From assembly GCA_036501625.1 (NCBI GenBank), contig DASXZY010000058.1, positions 14,788-78,787 of the forward strand: a DNA stretch of 64,000 bases. Reading direction: 5' to 3'. Position 1 is the first letter of the stretch; each line of letters begins with the position of its first letter. A program made the translations under genes and the position numbers. This document shows positions 9,358 through 17,473 of the stretch, in pieces. The stretch is from Palsa-1400 sp036501625. Lineage in GTDB: Bacteria > Verrucomicrobiota > Verrucomicrobiia > Limisphaerales > Palsa-1400. The notes below the pieces were generated by a model. It was not told the origin of the DNA and ran no database searches. It worked only from the letters and a program-made list of their open reading frames with translations.

Positions 9358-11085
9358 ATGTCCGAGAGCGGCGCCGATGAGTTGGTTTTGCTGGTGCGAG
9401 TCAACGCGCGGCAGGCTTGGCGGCGCCTCAAAACGGTCCGCTCCACCTCCAGCCTGCTGGCCTCCTCAATCGGCCTGTTCGTGGTGGCCTACCTGACGCT
9501 GTCGTTCCTGCTCTTTTGGCGCGGGCTGCATTTTCTGAACAACTTCCCGGCTTTGGGCGACGTGCTGATCGAGCGCCTGTTCTATCTCCTGTTCGTCTTC
9601 CTGCTGATCCTGCTCATCTTCAGCAACCTGGTCATCGGCTACACCAACTTCTTCCGCAACCGGGAAACCAGTTATCTGACTTCGCTGCCGATTTCCTCGC
9701 AAACCATTTTCCGCTGGAAATTCCTGGAATCGGCCTTGCTGGCGTCGTGGGCGTTCCTGTTTCTCATCGCGCCGCTGCTGGCCGCTTATGGATTGATTCG
9801 CGATGTGCCCTGGCATTTTTACGTGATGGCCATTGTCTCGCTGGGGATGTTCATCGTCCTGCCCGGCGTGGCCGGCGCTTACGTGGCGCTCAATCTGGCC
9901 CGGTATTTGGACCGGCGCGCTTTTCAAGTCGTCGCCGTGGTTGCCACCCTCATCATTCTGCCGCTGCTGGCGCTGTGGTTCCGGCCCGAAACCTTGACGG
10001 ACAACACGACCGACACCCGCGTGCTTGACACACTGGACAAGCTGCTGACGCGCACTCATTTCTCGGAATGGCCCTGGCTGCCCAGCTACTGGCTTTCCAC
10101 GACCGTCCTGCAATGGGCCGAGGGCGCGATCACGGCCGCCGGATTTTTCCTGCTCGTCCTGCTCAGCCATGTGCTGTTCTTCGGCTACCTGTCGTTCACG
10201 CGGACGGGGAAGCTTTTTTACGAAAGCTTCTCCATCGTGCAAAGCCGCCAAAGCATCTTCTCGCGCTGGGGCTGGTTTCGCCATTGGCGCCAGCGGCGCG
10301 CCCAATTTGATTACGATCCGGGCCTGGTCGAGCGGGTGGTCCGTTTGGTTCACAGCGGGCCGCCAGACGTGCTGGCCCTGCTGGTCAAGGACGCCCGCAT
10401 GTTTTGGCGGGATACGACGCAATGGGGGCAAACGCTGGTTCTATTCGGTTTGCTGGCGGTCTATGTCATCAACCTGCGGCACTTTTCCCAGGAGCTGACC
10501 AATCCGTTTTGGGTGCATCTGGTGTGTTACTTGAACCTGGGCGCCTGCGCGCTCAACCTGGCCACCTTGACGACGCGTTTCGTCTTCCCGCAATTCTCCC
10601 TCGAAGGCAAGCGCCTGTGGATCGTGGGCCTGGCGCCGATGGGATTGAAGCAGGCCCTGCGGGTGAAATTCTGGCTGGCCAGCCGCGCGGCCCTCTGCGT
10701 CACGCTGGGCCTAATCTGGCTCTCCTGCCACATGCTGGGCATGCCCATGGACCGCACGCTTTACCTGGGTCTGATCATTGCCACCATGACTTTCACCTTG
10801 ACTGGCCTCGCGATGGGCCTGGGCGCGCTTTACCCCAATTTCCGCGAGGACAATCCGACCAAAATCGTCAGCGGCTTCGGCGGCACGCTCTGCCTGGTGC
10901 TGAGTTTTCTTTACATCGTCGGCTCAGTCACGCTGCTGGCTTTGGGTTCGCCCTGGGGATTGAAGGGGGAAACTTCAGTCAATTGGATTCTCATCAGTTG
11001 GGCCGGCTTCGCGGCCATGTCCGCCCTGCTCGGCTGGCTCCCCTATCGCCTCGGCCTCCGCCGCGTGGCGACGATTGAATTGTGA
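9358..11085 (+). CDS. Large ABC-exporter-type permease
   Basis: A 575-aa integral membrane protein with about ten to twelve hydrophobic segments, including residues 38-60, 75-105, 125-150, 155-180, 190-210, 255-285, 365-385, 395-415, 450-475, 475-500 and 510-530. The organisation (SYLTSLPISSQTIFRWKFLE, a long cytoplasmic loop around 285-350, then EGKRLWIVGLAPMGLKQALR) resembles the putative ABC exporter permease family. No ATPase gene is adjacent, so a partner would have to lie elsewhere. It follows the response regulator by 4 bp, which suggests that the kinase pair and this permease form one transcript and one functional unit, perhaps envelope stress or export control. Substrate unknown. Confidence 0.7.
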   Translation: MSESGADELVLLVRVNARQAWRRLKTVRSTSSLLASSIGLFVVAYLTLSFLLFWRGLHFLNNFPALGDVLIERLFYLLFVFLLILLIFSNLVIGYTNFFRNRETSYLTSLPISSQTIFRWKFLESALLASWAFLFLIAPLLAAYGLIRDVPWHFYVMAIVSLGMFIVLPGVAGAYVALNLARYLDRRAFQVVAVVATLIILPLLALWFRPETLTDNTTDTRVLDTLDKLLTRTHFSEWPWLPSYWLSTTVLQWAEGAITAAGFFLLVLLSHVLFFGYLSFTRTGKLFYESFSIVQSRQSIFSRWGWFRHWRQRRAQFDYDPGLVERVVRLVHSGPPDVLALLVKDARMFWRDTTQWGQTLVLFGLLAVYVINLRHFSQELTNPFWVHLVCYLNLGACALNLATLTTRFVFPQFSLEGKRLWIVGLAPMGLKQALRVKFWLASRAALCVTLGLIWLSCHMLGMPMDRTLYLGLIIATMTFTLTGLAMGLGALYPNFREDNPTKIVSGFGGTLCLVLSFLYIVGSVTLLALGSPWGLKGETSVNWILISWAGFAAMSALLGWLPYRLGLRRVATIEL

Positions 11086-11516
11086 GCGGCATGAAGATAA
11101 ATATTCATGACAATTAACACGCTATTCCAAAGCTTGTCCAAGAGCGATTGGATCGAGCGCGGGCTTTTGTGGCCCCCGGATGCGTTTGCCCTCCGAAAGG
11201 CGCCCAAATGAAAACCTCAGGCGCAAAGGTGCAAAATTCCTGCGGCCCGGAGTTGACAAATGGGCCAACTAAGCGACGCTGATGCGAGTATGAGTGTGGA
11301 CCCGAGAACTTCGGCTACGTTGGCGGTCTTGGCGCTGTCACCCGGCCAGAACCAGGGCCTCGCATCAACCCTGCACGGGGCTGGACGCAGCATCGCGAAA
11401 AAGATTGTGCGTCCCGGCACAAAAACCAGCCGGCGCGTTGCAATTGCCGCGAACAGCGTCAAACAATGGGTGGCAACGAATAGAGCGGGCTGATCGGAGC
11501 AGAAACCTCACCGCTG
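11086..11516. other. Intergenic region, 431 bp, nothing recognised
   Basis: Between the convergent permease and the peptidase/bicupin chimera. Short open frames exist on both strands (for example 11260-11493 plus), but none starts or reads like a known protein. I see no hairpin-plus-T terminator for either gene, no tRNA and no repeat. Confidence 0.5.
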
Positions 11517-14500
11517 TCAACCAGGCACGATCGCCATCTTGCCATCCCCGAGTTTGGACAGCACGGTTGCTCTGTCGATGCCGATGTGGTTCTTCAAAAG
11601 TTCGGGCGGAATGTGCATGACCCATTCAGACAACGACAAGTCCTGAAATCGATCCGTCCTGAACATCTCCAGAAAAATCAGGTCCGTTTCGCCGGTGTTT
11701 TCGACGTAGTGGCCGAGCGTGCGCGGCACGTAACCGACGTCGCCGGCGGCGAAGTCCGCGGTGCGCGCCTTTGAGCCGTTGAAAAAGACCGTCATCCGCC
11801 CCTTGCCTTGAATGAAGTATTGCCACTCGTCCGCGTTTTGGTGCCAGTGCAACTCGCGCAACCCTCCCGGCCGCAAGATCACATGCGCGGCGGCGATGGT
11901 CGCCGAAGCAGGAAAGTTCCTCGAATCCACCACGCGCACCTCGCCGGACTTGTTTTTGAAAGCCGGCTCCAGGCTGCCAAGATGAAAACTGAACCCCGCC
12001 GCGGATTTTCCCCGCGCGCCGCTGATGCTGGCTTGGTCCTGTTCAAGCGATCCCGGCACGTCCGTTTGATAGATAAAACGGCCATCCGCCGGCACGGCAT
12101 AGATGGGGCTTAAGTCCTTCTTCGTCACGCTCCAGTTTTTGGCCAAAACTTCCGGCGGCGTGTGCCGCAGCCAATCAGAAATCAGCGTGGTATTTGCTTC
12201 GGAGAATTTGCTGTCATCGAAAACCAGCAAGAACTCGGCCCCGTCCGGCCCCAAACCCTGAATCGAATGCGGGACCCCGGTCGGAAAATACCAAAGGTCA
12301 TCCTTGGCCACGTCATCGACGAATCCGCGTCCTTCATTATCCAGCGCCGTGATGCGGGCGCGGCCGTTGAGCATGATGGCCCATTCCGCCGCGTTGTGCC
12401 AATGAAGCTCGCGAATGCCGCCCGCCGTCAGCCGCATGTTGACGCCCGCGATGTCCTTGGAAATCGGAAAATCCGCGATGGTAATTTGCCGGCTCCATCC
12501 GCCCTCTTGGATGCGGCGATGCGCCGTGGAAAAACTGCTCCAGAAAGCCTGCGCTTCGCCATGATCCGTCGCCGGCGGCAGATAGCCGTTGGGACTGGCG
12601 TCCCGCATCTGGACGACGACAAAACCGTGATTGGCCAGCGTCTGTTGTTGATAAGCGGAGCGGAAATTCTTCGGCGTAAAAAAGTCCTGCGGCCCGGCGT
12701 AAATGTCCTCGATGACCGGATATTTTTTGCCCGCGTCAAAACCCTTCGGCCGCCAAATCACGCCGTAAATATAAGTGACACCATCGCGGCCCTGGGCGGT
12801 GAATCGTTCCGGCATTTGCCAGCCGGAGGCCACGAGCGCGCTGGCGTCGCCTTCCTCCAGTTTGCAGACCAGATGGCCGTCGCTGGAGCGGCGCAGGACG
12901 TTGATTGGCGGAAGGTCCACCCGCGACCATGTGTCAATAAAGTACGCGCGGCCCGGAGAAAACCGGGTTTCGTGAGCGCCATCGCCCTCGGTCAGCGCCG
13001 TCATTCCGCTGCCGTCAAAATTGACCCGGCACAACTGCGCATAATACGGGTCCTGCTCCGTGCGGAGGCCGCCGGCCTGGAACAGAATTTTCCGATGGGT
13101 CTCATCCACCGATTCCACGCCGCGCACGGCCCATTCTCCGCGCGTGACCTGGTTTTTCAGTTGGCCCGTGTTGGCGTCAAAGAGATAGAGATGGTTCCAT
13201 CCGTCGCGCTCGGAGGCCCACAGGATTTCCCCCGAATCATCAAGATAATCGGAATACGTTTTGCCGGAATAATCAATGAAGGTGGCGCTGTGCTCATCGA
13301 CGATGGGCCTGGCCTCCCCGCTTCGCGCGTCCACAGCCACGATCCGCATAACTTGGTGCCCGCGCTGATTGAAAAGGAATGTGAAATGCCCGGAGTCGCG
13401 GCTCCAGCGGACGTCGCTGACCGACCACGGATTGGCAAAAAGCGCGTCGCTAATGGCGATTTCCTTCTTCGCCTCAACGTCAAATAAATGCGGTTTGCGG
13501 ATGGGCACCTGGTCGCCCGGTTTGAGATACGGATACGAATCGAGCTTGGGCTGAAGCTGATCTTCCGGGGAAGACTCCACCAGATAAACGCGCCGGTGCG
13601 TGCCGGGCTGCATCCGCATGGCGGCGAAATGTTTTGAATCCGGCGCCCAATAAACTTCCGGCGTCGGAGTCTCGGGGTCAGGCGTGTTGAAGTTCATTTC
13701 GATCTCGCGGTCCGCCTCCTCATCGCGCGCGTAGGCGCTGTTGGGATTCGCGTCAAAAGTCAGGGCCTCTTCCGGGCTGCCGTTCGCCTTCAAATCGCGC
13801 AGGAAAAGATTGTCGCCATGCACGAAGACTTCCCAATGCCCATCCGGCGAACGCGCGCCGTTCTCGACCGCGCGGCGGCCAGGATTTCGCCGGCGAGGTC
13901 CCTCCGCCCCGCGCCCGCCAATCTCCGCCAACCCAGGTTCGGCGGTGGCCTCGAAGACGGCAATCACGTCGCCGCCCGCGGATGTTGCCAGCCAAACGTG
14001 CCCGGCGTAAGTATTTTGCTCGCGCCGCTCGCCGGCATGGAGGACGCCGTAGGGCTGGCGTTTCCCGTCGGGATCGATCCAGAATAAATTCACGTCCGCG
14101 CTCAATCGGTTGACCAGCGTGATCTCGGTTTCCGTTCCGGTGGTGTAAGAGGGATGCGGCGCGCGCGCGGCCGCCAGCCGGCTTTCGTCCGCGTCGCCGC
14201 TGGCGGACGCGGTCACTGAGTAGGAATCCAAATCCAATTTCCAGCTTGAACCCGCGCTTCGCAGCGTGACCGATTTCCCATCGCTGGCGAACCGGAGTCC
14301 GTCGATGGGAAGATTGCCAGCCTCAGCCGGCCGGCCGGTCGCTTTGGAAAGGGCCGGCTCCAATCGCGCGTGATCGAAGGCAGGCGAACGTTTTCCCGCC
14401 TCCGCGTCCACCAGCACGTATTCATGCTGGCGAGCGCCGGTCTCCACGCGATACCAAAACTTATTCGTGGAACCATCAGCGCCTGCGAACCAGTGCGGAT

Positions 14501-14597
14501 CAATGCGGTCGCGGAAAACAAGATTGGGAGTTTGGGCCGGGGCGCTGGACGCGAGCGCCAATGCGAAAAGCAACCGAAGCAGGCGTGGATTTTTCAT
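11517..14597 (-). CDS. Chimera: truncated DPP-IV/S9 peptidase fused to oxalate-decarboxylase-type bicupin
   Basis: A 1026-residue ORF made of parts of two genes. Residues 1-22 are a signal peptide. About 23-600 is a dipeptidyl-peptidase-IV-type beta-propeller (PDGHWEVFVHGDNLFLRDL, EVYWAPDSKHFAAMRMQ, WASERDGWNHLYLFD). About 610-664 begins the alpha/beta-hydrolase domain (KKYPVIEDIYAGPQ, ANHGFVVVQMR) but stops before the catalytic Ser, Asp and His. From about residue 665 (near nucleotide 12600) the reading changes to an oxalate decarboxylase: PPATDHGEAQAFWSSFSTAH, GGWSRQITIADFPIS, cupin 1 HWHNAAEW plus VPHSIQGL, lid-like FSEANTT, cupin 2 HWHQNADEW plus LGHYVENT. Both metal sites look complete. 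The join is in frame. It follows an EamA transporter and an M61 peptidase on the same strand. The peptidase half should be inactive; the bicupin half could be active and exported. A mis-assembly is an alternative. Confidence 0.85.
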   Translation of the reverse strand: MKNPRLLRLLFALALASSAPAQTPNLVFRDRIDPHWFAGADGSTNKFWYRVETGARQHEYVLVDAEAGKRSPAFDHARLEPALSKATGRPAEAGNLPIDGLRFASDGKSVTLRSAGSSWKLDLDSYSVTASASGDADESRLAAARAPHPSYTTGTETEITLVNRLSADVNLFWIDPDGKRQPYGVLHAGERREQNTYAGHVWLATSAGGDVIAVFEATAEPGLAEIGGRGAEGPRRRNPGRRAVENGARSPDGHWEVFVHGDNLFLRDLKANGSPEEALTFDANPNSAYARDEEADREIEMNFNTPDPETPTPEVYWAPDSKHFAAMRMQPGTHRRVYLVESSPEDQLQPKLDSYPYLKPGDQVPIRKPHLFDVEAKKEIAISDALFANPWSVSDVRWSRDSGHFTFLFNQRGHQVMRIVAVDARSGEARPIVDEHSATFIDYSGKTYSDYLDDSGEILWASERDGWNHLYLFDANTGQLKNQVTRGEWAVRGVESVDETHRKILFQAGGLRTEQDPYYAQLCRVNFDGSGMTALTEGDGAHETRFSPGRAYFIDTWSRVDLPPINVLRRSSDGHLVCKLEEGDASALVASGWQMPERFTAQGRDGVTYIYGVIWRPKGFDAGKKYPVIEDIYAGPQDFFTPKNFRSAYQQQTLANHGFVVVQMRDASPNGYLPPATDHGEAQAFWSSFSTAHRRIQEGGWSRQITIADFPISKDIAGVNMRLTAGGIRELHWHNAAEWAIMLNGRARITALDNEGRGFVDDVAKDDLWYFPTGVPHSIQGLGPDGAEFLLVFDDSKFSEANTTLISDWLRHTPPEVLAKNWSVTKKDLSPIYAVPADGRFIYQTDVPGSLEQDQASISGARGKSAAGFSFHLGSLEPAFKNKSGEVRVVDSRNFPASATIAAAHVILRPGGLRELHWHQNADEWQYFIQGKGRMTVFFNGSKARTADFAAGDVGYVPRTLGHYVENTGETDLIFLEMFRTDRFQDLSLSEWVMHIPPELLKNHIGIDRATVLSKLGDGKMAIVPG

Positions 14598-14609
14598 AGG
14601 ATTCCAAAG

Positions 14610-15473
14610 TCAAACACGGCGCGGCGGCCTCGGCAAGCCCACGATAAGGCCCGCCACGATCAGAAGGCTTCCCCAAAGCTGGCCCCAGTGCAGCGTCTCG
14701 CGCAGCCAAAACCTCGCCACCGCGACCCCAGCCAGCGGCTGCACAAAAACTGTCAACGCAACGACGTTGACCTCCGCCTCTTTGATGACCGCGAACCAAA
14801 GCGAGTAGCCGGCGAGCGTGCAAATCAGCGCCAGGTACGCCAACACCAGCCAGGCCTTTGGCGGCAGCGTGAGCGTCGCGCCCCGGTCCGCCAGGAGATT
14901 GACGGCCGTGGCTGAGATCAGCGCGATGGCCAGCACTTTGAAAATCCCGGCTCGTTCCAGCATCGGCTTGCCCATCAGCGAATAGGCGGACTCACAGAAG
15001 AAAGAGAGAACGATCAACGCGTTCGCAAGCAAGTCCGGCCAGTGAAACCCAGGCCGCCAAATTTCCGCCATGACCAGTGTCCCTAAAAGGCCCAGCAGAA
15101 GCCCAAACCACCGCCGCGCCGCCATCATCTCGCGCAGAAAAATGGCCGCGCCCACCGAGGTAATCAGCGGCTCCATCGCCATCAGCACCGACGCGTCCGA
15201 GGCCTGGCCCATTTGCACGCCGGCCACTTGCAATCGCGGCGCCCACACGAAGACCACGATGCCCATGGCCATCGTGCGCGCGAGGTCCCATCCTCGCGGC
15301 GCCCTGCCCGGCAGCAACGGCCAGCACAACGCCAAGGCCGCCGCCGCCAAGCCGAACCGCAAGGTGGCCACGCCGCCCGGATTGAGCGAGGGAGCCAGCG
15401 CCTTGAACATGGAGTAGGTCGTCCCCCACAGGCAATTCATCACGATCAGCAAGATGAGATGCAGCGGCTTCAC
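14610..15473 (-). CDS. EamA/DMT-family transporter
   Basis: A 287-residue protein of the drug/metabolite transporter superfamily with about ten transmembrane helices in two repeated halves. The first half begins LHLILLIVMNCLWGTTYSMF and contains ALAPSLNPGGVATLRFGLA; the end of that repeat is SVLMAMEPLITSVGAAIFL. The second repeat carries VNVVALTVFVQPLAGVAVA and LHWGQLWGSLLIVAGLIVGL. Such carriers export amino acids or metabolites; the substrate cannot be read from sequence. It lies 33 bp after the M61 peptidase and 12 bp before the chimeric peptidase/bicupin on the same strand, so the three are likely one transcript. Confidence 0.85.
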   Translation of the reverse strand: MKPLHLILLIVMNCLWGTTYSMFKALAPSLNPGGVATLRFGLAAAALALCWPLLPGRAPRGWDLARTMAMGIVVFVWAPRLQVAGVQMGQASDASVLMAMEPLITSVGAAIFLREMMAARRWFGLLLGLLGTLVMAEIWRPGFHWPDLLANALIVLSFFCESAYSLMGKPMLERAGIFKVLAIALISATAVNLLADRGATLTLPPKAWLVLAYLALICTLAGYSLWFAVIKEAEVNVVALTVFVQPLAGVAVARFWLRETLHWGQLWGSLLIVAGLIVGLPRPPRRV

Positions 15474-15506
15474 GATTGGCCTGGAGAGGAAAGCGAAATG
15501 CGGGCG

Positions 15507-17432
15507 TCACGGCGCCAACTCGGGCGTCAATGGCTTCAAGATTTCAGTCAACAAATCCGGTTTGGACGGATCGCGCTCCAGTTGCGGATATCTTTCGCCG
15601 CCATGATAATCGACCGGGCAGGTCTTGAAGTAATCCTGGTTTTCCACCAGCAACTCCACCGGCGCGTCGTTGGTCGCGGCGAACTTGACCGCCGCCCGCA
15701 AAATCTCCGGCGTCCAACGCCGCTTGTTGACAGCCACCAGATTCATCGACACCCCCATGCCCGCCTTGTCCGCCGGCGAACCGGGGAGGACATCAATGAT
15801 GTAACCGTTCTCCTTCGCGATAAAACCGAGGGAACTGCGCATGTCCGTATATTTTCGCTCCGTTTCGTAGATTTTGAGCATGTCCGGCACGCCGTTGGTG
15901 AATGTCAAGCGCCAGCCAGCCGCTTCGATGCCGTTGAACGGAGCGCGTGCATTGATGTCATAAACGCGCTTCTGGAAAAAATCGTTCCAGTCATAGGGCG
16001 CGATTTCATTCAGCGTCCGCGCCACGTCTTCGCGGGTGTAGGGAACGACCTGAGGTGGCCCGCTTTGGCCGCCGTGAAATTTCCGGCAAAAGTCGTCAAG
16101 CGAACGCTGGCCCCGCGTCTGCTGCCGGATGATCGCGTCGGCTTCCAGCCACAGCAAATCGCCTTCTTCATAGAAATCGGTGCTGCGCCGCCATGACGCC
16201 CCTTCATTGCGCGAGAAATAAAGCAACTGGGCCGCGACCGCCGTGTCCGCCAGCGGCCTCCATTGGCGTCCAGGAGCTTCGGCCAGATTGGCGGCTTCGA
16301 TGGCGAGGTATTGGCGGAAATTGTCATTCGTCCACAGCCCGCTGCGCGCGGTCAGGATGACGCCCAGATAATCGGTCAAGCCTTCGTAAACCCAGAGTAA
16401 TTCCCCCTTCATTGGCTGCTGGTAATCGGGCGTGGCCAGCCCGGCGGGGCGGCGGTATTTTCCGTTCCAGGAATGAACCATTTCGTGGCACAAGAGGTAG
16501 GCCTCCCCAGTCATCGTGTCGTCGTCCGTCAAATACTTTTCCGCCGTGCGGTCGTCGCTGCTCTCGTGGTGCTCAAGCCCGAAATGCGCGACGTGGTCGC
16601 TCAGCGTGAGCAGGAAGTGGTAACTTCCATAATGCCGCGCGCCAAACAGCGCTTCAGTCTCAGCCACAAGATGCCTGAAATGGCGCGTCTCGGCCGGCGT
16701 TATTTCCAGCGCGGCCGCGCTGTCGGCGGCGATGTCCAGGTCGTGCGGCGGCCCGCCCTTGGGCGATAGATCGACGTCGCGAAAATACGCGCCAGCGATG
16801 ACCGGGGAATCCACCAGCCTCTCCAACGAGACAGGCGCGAACCGCACGCTGCCGCCGCTGGCAGGGCCTTCCGGCACGAGTGCGGCGCCGAATTTCCAGC
16901 CATCGGGAAGCTTCAACTCCGCCGCGAATTGGATTTGCTCCGGCTTGCTCCCTTGCGGATAGAGCAGAATCTGGTTCCAACTCAAATCAAGGAGCTTCGC
17001 CGTGGCCGAACCGCCGGCTGAAAATTCGCCCGTGTTGGGCGGAAGCAAAAAATCCAGCGACACATCGACGGCCCCGGCGCCGGGCGGCACATCAAGGTGG
17101 AAAGCGAACATATCATCGGCGTCGCGCTGCCACGCAATCGGCTGCCCGGCGGCGCTCATGGCCAGGCCGGTGAGGTCGGTGATGGGGCCGGTCGGGCCGT
17201 GTTCGCCGGGAATCCATTTTGGATATACGAGAGTCAACGGGCCCGGCTGGGCTGGGATGTGCAACTTCGCCCTCAGGATTTCGCGCGGCGAATCCGTCGC
17301 ATCGACTTGCAGGGTGATGGTTGAATCAGCCGCGAAAGCGGCGCCGCACAACAAAGGCCAGAGGAAGAGTAATCGTCGCACGGGTGAAAGAGTTCTCCCC
17401 GCCAGCGAGGGCGTCAAGAGTGATTTCACCAT
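15507..17432 (-). CDS. Secreted M61-family metallopeptidase with PDZ domain
   Basis: A 641-residue protein. An N-terminal signal peptide (VRRLLFLWPLLCGAAFAA) may start at a later codon, since about 17 residues precede it. Then comes an M61 N-terminal beta domain (IPAQPGPLTLVYPKWIPGEH), the catalytic zinc site HEMVHSWNGKYRRP (HExxH) with the third ligand in YEGLTDYLGVIL, and a C-terminal PDZ domain (GFIAKENGYIIDVLPGSPAD). This is the glycyl-aminopeptidase group of M61, usually periplasmic. Length and domain order match family norms. It leads a minus-strand set with the EamA carrier and the chimeric ORF; the YfhO-like gene diverges from it within 41 bp. Confidence 0.9.
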   Translation of the reverse strand: MVKSLLTPSLAGRTLSPVRRLLFLWPLLCGAAFAADSTITLQVDATDSPREILRAKLHIPAQPGPLTLVYPKWIPGEHGPTGPITDLTGLAMSAAGQPIAWQRDADDMFAFHLDVPPGAGAVDVSLDFLLPPNTGEFSAGGSATAKLLDLSWNQILLYPQGSKPEQIQFAAELKLPDGWKFGAALVPEGPASGGSVRFAPVSLERLVDSPVIAGAYFRDVDLSPKGGPPHDLDIAADSAAALEITPAETRHFRHLVAETEALFGARHYGSYHFLLTLSDHVAHFGLEHHESSDDRTAEKYLTDDDTMTGEAYLLCHEMVHSWNGKYRRPAGLATPDYQQPMKGELLWVYEGLTDYLGVILTARSGLWTNDNFRQYLAIEAANLAEAPGRQWRPLADTAVAAQLLYFSRNEGASWRRSTDFYEEGDLLWLEADAIIRQQTRGQRSLDDFCRKFHGGQSGPPQVVPYTREDVARTLNEIAPYDWNDFFQKRVYDINARAPFNGIEAAGWRLTFTNGVPDMLKIYETERKYTDMRSSLGFIAKENGYIIDVLPGSPADKAGMGVSMNLVAVNKRRWTPEILRAAVKFAATNDAPVELLVENQDYFKTCPVDYHGGERYPQLERDPSKPDLLTEILKPLTPELAP

Positions 17433-17473
17433 TGGCTTTGAAGGCGGTTCACTTATCCTTGCTCTTCAATGCC

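Noticed and set aside
11260..11493. Small plus-strand ORF in the gap after the permease
   Set aside because: No RBS, no recognisable domain, composition not protein-like; equally long frames occur on the other strand.
17321..17473. Upstream start for the YfhO-like protein
   Set aside because: It would overlap the start of the divergent M61 gene by more than 100 bp and adds an Arg-rich, unlikely N-terminus.
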